Source: an uncultured Collinsella sp.
Lineage (GTDB): Bacteria > Actinomycetota > Coriobacteriia > Coriobacteriales > Coriobacteriaceae
Length of the DNA stretch: 13,467 nt
Reading direction: 5' to 3'
Assembly (NCBI GenBank): GCA_902475825.1
Contig: CABSBA010000021.1
Span: forward strand, 1 to 13,467
Positions 1 to 9,573 of the stretch are shown one piece after another. The notes beneath the pieces are model-generated. The model saw only the letters and a program-made list of their open reading frames with translations, made no database searches and was not told where the DNA came from. The position numbers were made by a program, and so were the translations under genes. The first letter of the stretch is position 1. Each line of letters opens with the position of its first letter.

Positions 1-102
1 ACGTTTTTGTATGGGGTCCCGGTCTTCACAATTTCCGTCAAGCTTTTGGTCAGCTTTTGGTTAGTTGGCGGATTAGCGGAAGGGCAAAAGATCATTCGAT
101 AA
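1..102 (+). CDS. Possible C-terminal tail of an upstream membrane protein (5' partial)
   Basis: The first frame is open from the window edge to a TAA at 100-102 and gives 33 residues. They contain a hydrophobic stretch (VPVFTISVKLLVSFWLVGGL) followed by a polar end (AEGQKIIR), which looks like a last membrane helix with a short cytoplasmic tail. No start is visible because the gene would begin outside the window. Against it, codon use lacks the strong G/C third-position bias of the neighbours, and another frame (3-251) is also open through the region. I do not recognise a family. This is a guess from amino-acid composition only. Confidence 0.3.
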   Translation, partial: TFLYGVPVFTISVKLLVSFWLVGGLAEGQKIIR

Positions 103-261
103 AAAAGCTCAGAGAAAGTGCTGGTAGGGGAGTTGTTGAGGTTTTCGACAGCTTTTGTCAACAAGAAACTTTGCAGCTATTGCCACGGATTGCGTTGCCG
201 TGGCCTTGGCGGTGCGGGATGCTGGGCGCAAGCATCGAATGCTCCGATTGAGGAGGCCAAC
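103..261 (+). promoter_or_regulatory. Leader and possible promoter region of the small membrane protein gene
   Basis: This stretch is clearly lower in GC than the rest of the window. A weak promoter candidate is TTGTCA at 155-160, a 17-base spacer, then TATTGC at 178-183; only half of the -10 positions match consensus. Downstream lie two small hairpins: GCCACGG/CCGTGGC (182-188 with 198-204) and GATGCT/AGCATC (218-223 with 231-236). A good ribosome site (GAGGAGG, 250-256) precedes the ATG at 262. TTGTTGA at 133-139 is repeated inverted as TCAACAA at 158-164. All of this is visible in the sequence; the promoter role is inferred. Confidence 0.3.
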
Positions 262-684
262 ATGGATCTGTTTCTTGAGACCCCGCAGCAACAAGCCGAG
301 CGCATGTTGCGCCAGCAGCAACGGCTTATGGAGATGCAAATGCAAGGGACGGCCGTCCAGCCTCCTGCGCAAAACGCCGTGCCCGCGGTATCGTCTGCGG
401 GTGAGGTAGATCAAGGAGCCTATTCCGTACAGCAGGATTCATATGCCCAGGAGCTCGCGTTCGATAAACGTCGTGCGCGCCACCGTCGCTGGACCCAGCG
501 CCTGCGTACGCTGGCGATGATCGTGCTGATTCCGTTGGGGCTCGCGGCAATCTTCTTGGCCTCATATGCCCTCACGTGCATTCTCAACGGCGCCTCGCCC
601 AGTGAGGTGCTTCAGCACTTGGCAGCTCTCGGCCAGCGCCTAAGCGATGTCGTAACAACCATCCGCGCCGGCTGGGAGAGTTAG
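262..684 (+). CDS. Small single-pass membrane protein of unknown function
   Basis: The product has 140 residues from the ATG at 262, chosen because GAGGAGG lies five bases upstream. An in-frame ATG at 118 would extend the protein but has no such site, and the added residues are not protein-like. The first 35 residues are rich in Gln, Met and Arg (for example ETPQQQAERMLRQQQRLMEM) and may form an amphipathic helix. A low-complexity Ala/Pro/Val linker follows, then a basic patch (KRRARHRRWTQRLR, about residues 70-83). One membrane helix comes next (about 86-110, MIVLIPLGLAAIFLASYALTCIL), and the last 30 residues form a short tail. The basic patch before the helix predicts a cytoplasmic N-terminus by the positive-inside rule. 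I recognise no family. It is followed 123 bases later by rmuC on the same strand. Confidence 0.72.
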   Translation: MDLFLETPQQQAERMLRQQQRLMEMQMQGTAVQPPAQNAVPAVSSAGEVDQGAYSVQQDSYAQELAFDKRRARHRRWTQRLRTLAMIVLIPLGLAAIFLASYALTCILNGASPSEVLQHLAALGQRLSDVVTTIRAGWES

Positions 685-807
685 CGTTTTAGTACCTGTG
701 GCCCAAAATCCATTTGTCCGATTGCCATGTGACGCCCGGTGCGTGTGGCGGGGTAAGATTGATCGCGGTTTTGATTGATGGTCGATTGGGTTTGTTGGGC
801 GGAGTCT

Positions 808-2163
808 ATGTCTGCTATTGATATCGTGCTTATTGTGATCGCCTTGGTGGCGGTGGGGGTTGCTGTGGCTTGTGCCCTGCAGCTTAAGGGCCTTCGTGCC
901 GAGCTGCAGGAGCGCGGCGATAGCGGGGCAGAGATGCTGGCTGCGCTCGAGCAGGCCAACAACGCGCTCGACACCCTGAACGTCGCGTTGGCAGAAACCC
1001 GCCGCACGGCAAATGCCATCGCGCAGCAGCAGACGACCGATGCGGCCGTAGGGCAGCAGCGCTACCTGACCATCGCGCGTGAGTTCTCGCAGGCTGGCGA
1101 CCGTATGGATGACCTGCGCCGCGAGACGGCCCAACAGCTCGGGGCCAACCGCGAGGGCATCGAGCACCGCCTGGACAAGGTGCGCGAGACGGTCGATGCC
1201 CAGCTGGGCGCCATCCGCAAGGACAACAACGTGCAGCTCGATCAGATGCGCGCGACGGTGGACGAGAAACTCTCCCGTACGCTCAACGATCGCCTGTCTG
1301 CATCGTTTAAGCAGGTGAGCGACCAGCTCGAGGCCGTGTACAAGGGCCTGGGCGATATGCAGTCTATCGCCACCGGCGTGGGCGACCTTAAGCGCGTGCT
1401 GGGCAACGTAAAAGCGCGTGGCATTTTGGGCGAGGTGCAGTTGGGTGCAATCCTGGCGGACATCCTTACGCCCGACCAGTATCTGGAAAATGTCGCCACC
1501 AAGCCCGGTGCCTCAGAGCGCGTTGAGTTTGCCGTCAAGCTGCCGGTGGACGAGGGCGATCCCGTGCTGCTGCCGATTGACTCCAAATTCCCGGGCGACG
1601 CGTACGAGCATCTGCTCGACGCGCAAGAGTCGGGTGACGCTGAGGCCGTCGCCGCAGCGCGCAAGACGCTCGATGTGATGGTAAAGCGTGAGGCAAAGGA
1701 CATCTGCGAAAAGTACCTGAGCGTGCCCGCGACCACCAATTTTGGCATCATGTTCGTTCCGTTTGAGGGGCTGTACGCCGAGGTCGTCAGCCGCCCCGGG
1801 CTTATCGAGACCCTGGGCCGCGACTATCACGTCAACGTTGCCGGCCCCAGCACCATGGCGGCCATCCTCAACAGTCTGCAGATGAGCTACCAGACGTTTA
1901 GACTGCAAAAACGCACCGATGACGTGCTGCGTGTGCTCTCTGCTGTCAAGGCCGAGCTGCCGCGCTATCAGGCGGCGCTGCGCCGCGCCCAGCAGCAGAT
2001 CGAGACCGCGGGTAAAACGGTCGAGGGCATCATCACCACGCGCACCAACGTTATGGAGCGCAAGCTCAAGGACATCGACGCACTGGAAGATGCCGAGGAG
2101 GCCGACGAGATTTTGGGGCTCACGTCTGCGAGCCTGCTCGCAGACCAAAAAGGCGAGGACTAG
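808..2163 (+). CDS. rmuC: DNA recombination protein RmuC
   Basis: RmuC-family protein of 451 residues. Family members are membrane-anchored coiled-coil proteins with a PD-(D/E)XK-like nuclease fold, linked to limiting inversions at repeats and to DNA recombination. An N-terminal hydrophobic helix (about residues 4-25, IDIVLIVIALVAVGVAVACA) anchors it. A long Gln/Glu/Arg-rich coiled coil follows to about residue 190. The conserved RmuC core has GILGEVQLGAIL (205-216), LLPIDSKFP (254-262) and FVPFEGLYAEV. The ATG at 808 is preferred over the in-frame ATG at 775 because GGCGGAG stands just before it and it starts directly on the membrane helix. The Asp and Lys of PIDSKF fit the nuclease-like core; that these residues act is inference from the fold. 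The gene ends at an intrinsic terminator. Confidence 0.93.
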   Translation: MSAIDIVLIVIALVAVGVAVACALQLKGLRAELQERGDSGAEMLAALEQANNALDTLNVALAETRRTANAIAQQQTTDAAVGQQRYLTIAREFSQAGDRMDDLRRETAQQLGANREGIEHRLDKVRETVDAQLGAIRKDNNVQLDQMRATVDEKLSRTLNDRLSASFKQVSDQLEAVYKGLGDMQSIATGVGDLKRVLGNVKARGILGEVQLGAILADILTPDQYLENVATKPGASERVEFAVKLPVDEGDPVLLPIDSKFPGDAYEHLLDAQESGDAEAVAAARKTLDVMVKREAKDICEKYLSVPATTNFGIMFVPFEGLYAEVVSRPGLIETLGRDYHVNVAGPSTMAAILNSLQMSYQTFRLQKRTDDVLRVLSAVKAELPRYQAALRRAQQQIETAGKTVEGIITTRTNVMERKLKDIDALEDAEEADEILGLTSASLLADQKGED

Positions 2164-2180
2164 CTGCATCTGACGGCGGG

Positions 2181-2211
2181 GCGCCTGCGCAAGCACGGCG
2201 CGGGCGCTTTT
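2181..2211 (+). terminator. Intrinsic terminator after rmuC
   Basis: A 10-bp GC stem (GCGCCTGCGC at 2181-2190 with GCGCGGGCGC at 2198-2207, one T-G wobble) closes a 7-base loop. It is followed by TTTT at 2208-2211, starting 18 bases after the rmuC stop. This should end the rmuC transcript and implies that the ABC gene has its own promoter in 2212-2286, where I see only weak candidates. Confidence 0.75.
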
Positions 2212-2286
2212 CGCATCGTGCTTGCCTGAAGTGCGCTTCAATGTGCAACAATGGCGTTTCGCCCTATCAGACGCGAAAGGAAGCCC

Positions 2287-4089
<1,803 letters not shown>

Positions 4090-4152
4090 AGACCTCATAC
4101 GTGGGACAATTGTGCCCATAAGTTTATTGTGCCGTTGAGCCGAGGAGTCGTT

Positions 4153-4818
4153 ATGCCACGCGAGACCAATGCCGCCAAGCGCGAGCGCGCCGTTGAGGTG
4201 TGCGAGCGTCTCAACCGTCGCTATGGCCCGGTCGAGTGCTTTTTGGACCACGAGAATCCCTTCCGCCTGCTGATCGCGGTGCTGCTCTCGGCGCAAACGA
4301 CCGATGCGCAGGTCAATAAGGTGACGCCGCGGCTGTTTGCCCAGTGGCCCACGCCCGAGGCCATGGCCGGGGCGAGTGTGGCTGACGTGGCAGACACCAT
4401 CAAGTCACTCGGCTTCTACAAGAGCAAAGCCAAGCATGCCGTCGAGGCCGCGCAGATGATCGTCGCCGACTATGGCGGCGAGGTGCCGGCCGACATGAAG
4501 GAACTCGTGAAGCTGCCGGGCGTGGGACGCAAGACGGCGAACATCGTGCTCAACGTGGGGTATGGCATCGTGGAAGGCATCGCGGTCGATACGCACGTCA
4601 ACCGCATCGCGCACCGCCTGATGCTGAGTCCCAAGACGCATGCCAAGGAGCCGCTCAAGACCGAGCAAGACCTGCTCAAGATTTTGCCGCACGAGTATTG
4701 GGAATCGGTCAACCACCAGTGGATCACCTTTGGCCGCGAGATCTGCGACGCCCGTAAACCTAAGTGCGACGAGTGCCCACTGGCGGATTTGTGCCCCAGC
4801 GTGCGCGTAGCGGGGTAG
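4153..4818 (+). CDS. nth: Endonuclease III (Nth), base-excision DNA glycosylase/AP lyase
   Basis: The product has 221 residues, close to the usual 210-220. It removes oxidised pyrimidines from DNA and cleaves at the abasic site by beta-elimination. The helix-hairpin-helix LPGVGRKTAN carries the catalytic Lys127. The catalytic Asp146 is in VDTHV. The C-terminal iron-sulphur loop has the exact C-X6-C-X2-C-X5-C spacing (Cys198, 205, 208, 214). The Lys-to-Asp spacing is 19 residues, one more than I recall for E. coli (Lys120, Asp138), owing to one extra residue in the GIVEG turn. The start at 4153 follows GAGGAG. It lies 63 bases after the ABC gene, and 4101-4117 contains an imperfect palindrome around ACAATTGT that may be part of its promoter. 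Confidence 0.96.
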   Translation: MPRETNAAKRERAVEVCERLNRRYGPVECFLDHENPFRLLIAVLLSAQTTDAQVNKVTPRLFAQWPTPEAMAGASVADVADTIKSLGFYKSKAKHAVEAAQMIVADYGGEVPADMKELVKLPGVGRKTANIVLNVGYGIVEGIAVDTHVNRIAHRLMLSPKTHAKEPLKTEQDLLKILPHEYWESVNHQWITFGREICDARKPKCDECPLADLCPSVRVAG

Positions 4819-4823
4819 GGCGG

Positions 4824-4848
4824 AACGCATTTTCGTCTGGCGTTTTTT
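4824..4848 (+). terminator. Weak terminator-like hairpin after nth
   Basis: A 5-bp stem (AACGC 4824-4828 with GCGTT 4840-4844) and an 11-base loop run into a T tract (six T at 4843-4848), starting six bases after the nth stop. The stem is short, so termination would be partial at best. Some read-through to mfd is possible. Confidence 0.4.
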
Positions 4849-4922
4849 GCGGGGCTGGGTTTGCCCTTGAGCCGGAGTCCTCTCCATGCGTTACCATGAC
4901 AGGCAATGAAATCTGCCGCATA

Positions 4923-4950
4923 CCCGCCGAGCTTGCCCCGGCGGGCTTTT
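4923..4950 (+). terminator. Terminator-like hairpin in the mfd leader
   Basis: A perfect 7-bp GC stem (CCCGCCG 4923-4929 with CGGCGGG 4939-4945) encloses a 9-base loop and is followed by CTTTTGG. It stands 25 bases before the mfd start. A possible -10 box (TACCAT, 4892-4897; candidate TTGAGC at 4867-4872 with a long 19-base spacer) lies upstream, so the hairpin would be inside the mfd leader. The other reading is a second terminator for nth with the true mfd promoter downstream. Confidence 0.4.
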
Positions 4951-4975
4951 GGCGTTGCAATGCCGGAGGAACAGC

Positions 4976-7900
4976 ATGCTCATTCACCGTATAGCCGCGC
5001 AGCTCTACACTGCCGAGGCCTTGCAGACCGTCGAGGCCGGGCTCGATGCCGGCGAGGACGTGACGCTGGCAGTGTCGCAGTCGGGCCGTACGCTTATGGC
5101 GGCCGCCCAGTTTGCGCGCCGTCCGCGCCCGACGGTCTACATTGTGAGCGGCGAGGACGCGGCCGATCGCGCCGCGCGCAGCCTTGCCGCCTACGTGGGC
5201 CTGGCGCATGTGTGCCGTTTTCCCGAGCGCAAGGACTATCCGTGGCGCGAACAGGCGCCCGACGACGCCGTGGTGGCGCAGCGCTGCGAGGCTCTGGGGC
5301 GCATCGTGCGCGGGGACAACTGCATCATGGTTGCCTCGGCCCGTGCGTTGCTGCGTTGCGTGCCGCCGGTCGAGAGCCGCTATTGGGAGTCCACCACTTT
5401 TGCGGTGGGCGAGGAGATTCCTTTTGACGAGGTGCCGCAGCGTCTGGTGGGCATGGGCTACACCAATGCCGGCGCCGCCGACGCGCCCGGCCTGTTCCGC
5501 GTGCACGGCGACACCGTCGAGGTATTCCCCGCACAGGAAAAGGCGCCCGTGCGCATCGAGTTCTTTGGCGACGAGATCGACCGCATCCGCCGCATGGTGA
5601 GCTCCACGGGCCAAACCATCGGCAATGAGGACAGCATCGAGATCTTCCCGTGTCGCGAGTTGGCACTGACCGACGAAGCCGTCCACAACATGCACGTGGC
5701 GCTCTATCGCGCCAGCCAGGACGATAGCAAGCTGGCGGCGCTGCTCGAGATGGTGGATGCACGCATCGTCACGCCCGAGCTCGACCGCTTTTTGCCGGTG
5801 ATGTACGGCCAGACCGTGAGCCCGCTGGCACACGTGAGCGGCAAGGCGCTCGTGGTTCTGTCCGAGCCGCGCTCGCTGTTCGACGACTGCCTGCGCGCCT
5901 ACGAGGATATCGAGGCACGTGCCGGCGAGGCGGGGATTGACCGACTGGATGGCCTGTATGTACGTGCCCAGCAGCTCGATTTTGGTGCTCAGCAGCGCCT
6001 GAACTATGTGAGCCTGATTCGCGCCGGCGGCGCGGTTACGGCAGAGCTCAAGATTGAGCAGCCGGCCATCGCGGGCTCGGACAACCGCTTTATGACGCGC
6101 ATTCAGGAAGTCGTGGGCAAGCGCTACGCCTGCGTGTTTGCCATCCCCGACCGCGGTGCGCGCGAGTCGATGGAGCTCACCTTTGGCGATGAGGGCATTA
6201 CCTTTGAGGAATCGCTGACCGCGGCGCCCGAAAATGCAGGCGTCATTGGCGAGCGCGTGCGCGTGGCAGCGGCAGATTCTGCCGACCGTGCTGCCCGCCA
6301 GGATGCTCATGCTGCAATTCGCGAGCGCCGCGCCGACGCGCTTAACGCCCGCTCGCTCGAGGCGGGTGCCGCCCAGGCAGCCGCCGGCGCCGCCGTGCCT
6401 ACTATCTCGCGCGGACGCGTGACCTTTGTCGATGCCGCTCTGCCGCAGGGCGTGGTGGTGCCCGATGCCAACCTGGCCGTGTTCTCGATCGCCGACCTCA
6501 ACGCCCGCATGGACGCCAACCGCGCGCGCAGCCGCCGCAAGGTGGACATTACGCAGATCACGTTCCCGTTTAAGCCGGGCGACTACGTGGTGCACGCCAC
6601 TCACGGCATCGCGCTCTTTAGCGAGATCGCGCGCCAGGAAGTGGGCGGCAAGGAGCGCGACTACTTTTTGCTGGAATATGCCGACGGCGACAAGCTCTAC
6701 GTGCCGCTCGAGCAGGTCGACCGCATCACGCGCTATGTTGGCCCCGACGGCGACAAGCCGCGCCTGACCAGGCTCAACACTGCCGACTGGACGCGTGCCA
6801 CCAATAAGGCGCGCAAGAATGCCAAAAAACTGGCGTTTGACCTGGTCGACCTGTATACGCGCCGCTCGTCGATTACCGGTATCGCCTGTCCGCCCGATAC
6901 GCCCGAGCAGATCGAGATGGAGGAGAGCTTCCCTTACGACGAGACACGCGACCAGCTGGAGGCCATCGCCGACATTAAGGCCGACATGGAGGCGCCCAAG
7001 CCCATGGACCGTCTGCTGTGCGGCGACGTGGGCTTTGGCAAGACCGAGGTTGCCCTGCGCGCGGCGTTTAAGTGTGTGGACTCCGGCCGCCAGGTCATGG
7101 TGCTCTGCCCCACGACCATTCTGGCCCAGCAGCACTACGAGACATTCTTTGAGCGTTTTGCCCCGTTTGGCCTTGAGGTCGAGGTGCTCAGCCGCTTCCG
7201 CACGCCGGCACAGCAGAAGCGCGCGCTCAAGGCGTTTGCCGAGGGCACGATCGATGTGCTCATCGGCACGCACCGTCTGCTTTCGGCCGATGTGAACCCC
7301 AAGAACCTGGGCCTGGTGATTATCGACGAGGAACAGCGCTTTGGCGTGCAGCACAAGGAGCAGCTCAAGAACCTGCGCGAGCAGATTGACGTGCTTACGC
7401 TTTCGGCAACGCCTATTCCGCGAACCATGCAGATGGCCACGAGCGGCGTGCGCGACATGAGCCTGATCACCACGCCGCCGACCGGGCGTCGTCCCGTGAT
7501 CGTGCACGTGGGGGAGTACGACCCCGATGTGGTGAGCGCGGCGATTCGCCTGGAGGTGGGTCGCGGCGGCCAGGTGTACTACGTGTCCAACCGCGTCAAG
7601 ACCATCGACGACGCCGTGGCGCGTGTGCACGAGGCCGCGCCCGAGGCGCGCGTGGGCGTGGCGCACGGCAAGATGAGCCCGCGCGAGGTCGAGGACGTGA
7701 TGATCGAGTTCGCGACCAAAAAGATCGACGTGCTCATCGCCACGACCATCGTGGAGAGCGGCATCGATAACGCGACCGCCAACACGCTGATCATCGAGGA
7801 CTCGCAGCGCCTTGGCCTGGCGCAGCTCTACCAGCTCAAGGGCCGTGTGGGCCGCTCTGCCACGCAGGCCTACGCGTACTTTATGTTCCCGGGCGAGCTG

Positions 7901-8608
7901 CCGCTCACCGAGGAGGCAACGGCGCGCCTGACCGCACTTTCCGAGTTCCAGGACCTGGGCAGCGGCATGCGCATCGCCATGCGCGACCTGGAGATTCGCG
8001 GCGCTGGCTCGCTTATGGGCGCCGAGCAGCACGGCAACCTGTCGAGCGTGGGCTTTGACCTGTTTACGCAGATGCTGGGCCAGGCGGTGGCCGAGGCGCG
8101 CGGCGATGACGACGCCGGCGTGGAGGCGGCGAGCGTGGGCATTAACCTGCCGGCCGACTACTTCTTGTCCGAGGAGTACATGCCGGCGGTGGACCAGCGC
8201 GTGCTCGTGTACCGCAAGCTCGCGGCTGCTGAGGACCTGGAGAGCATCGATGAGGTGCAGGAAGAGACCGAGGCCGCGCATGGCGAGCTGCCGTTGGCAG
8301 GACTCAACCTGTTCAATCGCGCACGAATCCGCATTCGCGGCGAGCGCCTGGGGCTCGAGAGCGTTACGCTCAGCGGCGGTCGCATCACGTTTTTGGGCAT
8401 CGACGTGCCCAAGAAGGTGGCCTTTGAGCTAAAGACCCGCTATGGCGCGGTGAACTTCCCCAAGAGCCGCAAACTGTCGGTGCCCTACAAGGCGGGCGCC
8501 GGCGCGGGCAGCGGCCTGGGTCGCGGTCTCGACGCCAACGACGGTACCGGCCCCGTGGCCGCGGCACTCATGCTGTTGCAGCAGTTGGGTGCGAGCGACG
8601 ACGACTAA
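4976..8608 (+). CDS. mfd: Transcription-repair coupling factor Mfd
   Basis: The product has 1210 residues; E. coli Mfd has about 1148 and actinobacterial forms tend to be longer. Mfd pushes stalled RNA polymerase off damaged DNA and recruits UvrA. The N-terminal UvrB-like region (to about residue 260) contains VFPAQEKAPVRIEFFGDEIDRI. The RNA-polymerase-interaction domain starts near KPGDYVVHATHG (533-544). The RecG-like translocase has Walker A GDVGFGKTE (683-691), the DEEQ box (784-787), TLSATPIPRT and the motif VI region QLKGRVGRS (953-961). The C-terminal regulatory domain follows after GAEQHGNLSSVGFDL. An Ala/Arg-rich insert (about residues 430-475) separates the N-terminal and polymerase-binding parts and may explain the extra length. 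The ATG at 4976 follows GGAGGA at 4965-4970; an in-frame TTG at 4949 has no such site. PAP2 follows after 56 bases with no clear terminator. Confidence 0.97.
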   Translation: MLIHRIAAQLYTAEALQTVEAGLDAGEDVTLAVSQSGRTLMAAAQFARRPRPTVYIVSGEDAADRAARSLAAYVGLAHVCRFPERKDYPWREQAPDDAVVAQRCEALGRIVRGDNCIMVASARALLRCVPPVESRYWESTTFAVGEEIPFDEVPQRLVGMGYTNAGAADAPGLFRVHGDTVEVFPAQEKAPVRIEFFGDEIDRIRRMVSSTGQTIGNEDSIEIFPCRELALTDEAVHNMHVALYRASQDDSKLAALLEMVDARIVTPELDRFLPVMYGQTVSPLAHVSGKALVVLSEPRSLFDDCLRAYEDIEARAGEAGIDRLDGLYVRAQQLDFGAQQRLNYVSLIRAGGAVTAELKIEQPAIAGSDNRFMTRIQEVVGKRYACVFAIPDRGARESMELTFGDEGITFEESLTAAPENAGVIGERVRVAAADSADRAARQDAHAAIRERRADALNARSLEAGAAQAAAGAAVPTISRGRVTFVDAALPQGVVVPDANLAVFSIADLNARMDANRARSRRKVDITQITFPFKPGDYVVHATHGIALFSEIARQEVGGKERDYFLLEYADGDKLYVPLEQVDRITRYVGPDGDKPRLTRLNTADWTRATNKARKNAKKLAFDLVDLYTRRSSITGIACPPDTPEQIEMEESFPYDETRDQLEAIADIKADMEAPKPMDRLLCGDVGFGKTEVALRAAFKCVDSGRQVMVLCPTTILAQQHYETFFERFAPFGLEVEVLSRFRTPAQQKRALKAFAEGTIDVLIGTHRLLSADVNPKNLGLVIIDEEQRFGVQHKEQLKNLREQIDVLTLSATPIPRTMQMATSGVRDMSLITTPPTGRRPVIVHVGEYDPDVVSAAIRLEVGRGGQVYYVSNRVKTIDDAVARVHEAAPEARVGVAHGKMSPREVEDVMIEFATKKIDVLIATTIVESGIDNATANTLIIEDSQRLGLAQLYQLKGRVGRSATQAYAYFMFPGELPLTEEATARLTALSEFQDLGSGMRIAMRDLEIRGAGSLMGAEQHGNLSSVGFDLFTQMLGQAVAEARGDDDAGVEAASVGINLPADYFLSEEYMPAVDQRVLVYRKLAAAEDLESIDEVQEETEAAHGELPLAGLNLFNRARIRIRGERLGLESVTLSGGRITFLGIDVPKKVAFELKTRYGAVNFPKSRKLSVPYKAGAGAGSGLGRGLDANDGTGPVAAALMLLQQLGASDDD

Positions 8609-8664
8609 CGGGTCGACGCTGCAAACGCCCCATTTGGGCACTCTGGTTCCATCGAAAGGAAAGC

Positions 8665-9528
8665 ATGTTCGGATACATCTATAAGAAAGACGTCGCCATT
8701 ATCGCGGTTGTCCTGTGTCTTTGTCTGGGCGTGGGCAGTTTCTTCGACTATCAGATTTCGAGCGCGCTGTTCAACATCGGCAGCATGTACGGTCGCTTTG
8801 TCGAGGCGGCCGGCGAGCTGCCGTTCGAGCTGACGGCGAGCATCGCGGGCGTTATGCTCGTGCGCTCGGCACGCCCCGATTCCAGGGGGAGCAAATGGCT
8901 CGCTGCGCTGGGCGTTTTGATCAACGTGGGTCTGGTCGGCTACGAGATTATCGGATCGCTGCGCGTCGGCGGCAAGCTCATCGCGTTTCAGCTGGTGCTG
9001 ACGTTTGTGCTGGTCATTGCGGTTAACGTTATTGCCTACCGCCTTACGCGCGACACCGCGCCCGACGAGCTTACGCGCTGGGCGTTGATGGTACTGGCCG
9101 TGTGGGTCGCTCAGGCCATCATCCTCAACGTCATTGTTAAGCCGTTGTGGTCGCGCCCGCGCATGCGCGTGATCGAGGTCACGCCGGGGCTCAATTTTCA
9201 GCCGTGGTGGGTGATCGGCAATCCCGACAAGTGGACCTATATCGCCGCCGGCGTGATCAAGGACGGGTTCAAGTCGTTCGCGAGTGGACACACCGCGCAT
9301 GCGGCGATCGGCCTCATGCTCGCCGGGCTTCCCGCGGCGGCCTTTACGGAAAAACCGTCGCGCCGTCGCGTGGTCTTTTGGACGGCGGCTGTGGTCGCGG
9401 CACTCGTCGCGCTTGGCCGCATCGTGATTGGAGCACACTTTTTGAGCGACGTGAGCTGCGGCTTTGCCCTGGTGTTGGCACTTGAGTGCCTTGCCGCGCG
9501 CATTGCCTATCCCAACGGCGTACAATAG
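8665..9528 (+). CDS. PAP2-family integral membrane phosphatase
   Basis: A 287-residue membrane protein with several hydrophobic segments and the three PAP2 phosphatase motifs: K159-X6-R166, S207-G208-H209, and R252-X5-H258-X3-D262 (GRIVIGAHFLSD). In this family the two histidines and the Asp carry out phosphate-ester hydrolysis on lipid phosphates such as undecaprenyl pyrophosphate or phosphatidylglycerol phosphate; the substrate here is unknown. Two family positions differ: Pro after Arg166 is Met, and Pro before SGH is Ala206. Both changes are tolerated in some members, so activity is likely. The start at 8665 follows AAAGGAAAG. It sits 56 bases after mfd and 45 bases before the aldolase gene, so co-transcription is possible. 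Confidence 0.88.
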   Translation: MFGYIYKKDVAIIAVVLCLCLGVGSFFDYQISSALFNIGSMYGRFVEAAGELPFELTASIAGVMLVRSARPDSRGSKWLAALGVLINVGLVGYEIIGSLRVGGKLIAFQLVLTFVLVIAVNVIAYRLTRDTAPDELTRWALMVLAVWVAQAIILNVIVKPLWSRPRMRVIEVTPGLNFQPWWVIGNPDKWTYIAAGVIKDGFKSFASGHTAHAAIGLMLAGLPAAAFTEKPSRRRVVFWTAAVVAALVALGRIVIGAHFLSDVSCGFALVLALECLAARIAYPNGVQ

Positions 9529-9573
9529 CCCCGTTTGAATCATCTGGCCGATACCCGGTAAGAGAGGATTGCC

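Noticed and set aside
118..261. N-terminal extension of the small membrane protein to the ATG at 118
   Set aside because: No ribosome site precedes it and the added residues are Cys/Gly-rich and unlike a real domain, while the ATG at 262 has GAGGAGG at good spacing.
4760..8281. A 1173-codon open frame on the - strand opposite mfd
   Set aside because: It is a by-product of strong G/C third-position bias in mfd. The product is a His/Arg/Ala-rich string with no recognisable motif, while mfd has all family motifs.
8624..8640. Small GCCC/GGGC hairpin between mfd and the PAP2 gene as a terminator
   Set aside because: The stem is only four base pairs and no T tract follows.
9521..9526. TACAAT as a firm promoter for the aldolase gene
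   Set aside because: The hexamer is good but no acceptable -35 lies 16-18 bases upstream, so it is mentioned only as a possibility.
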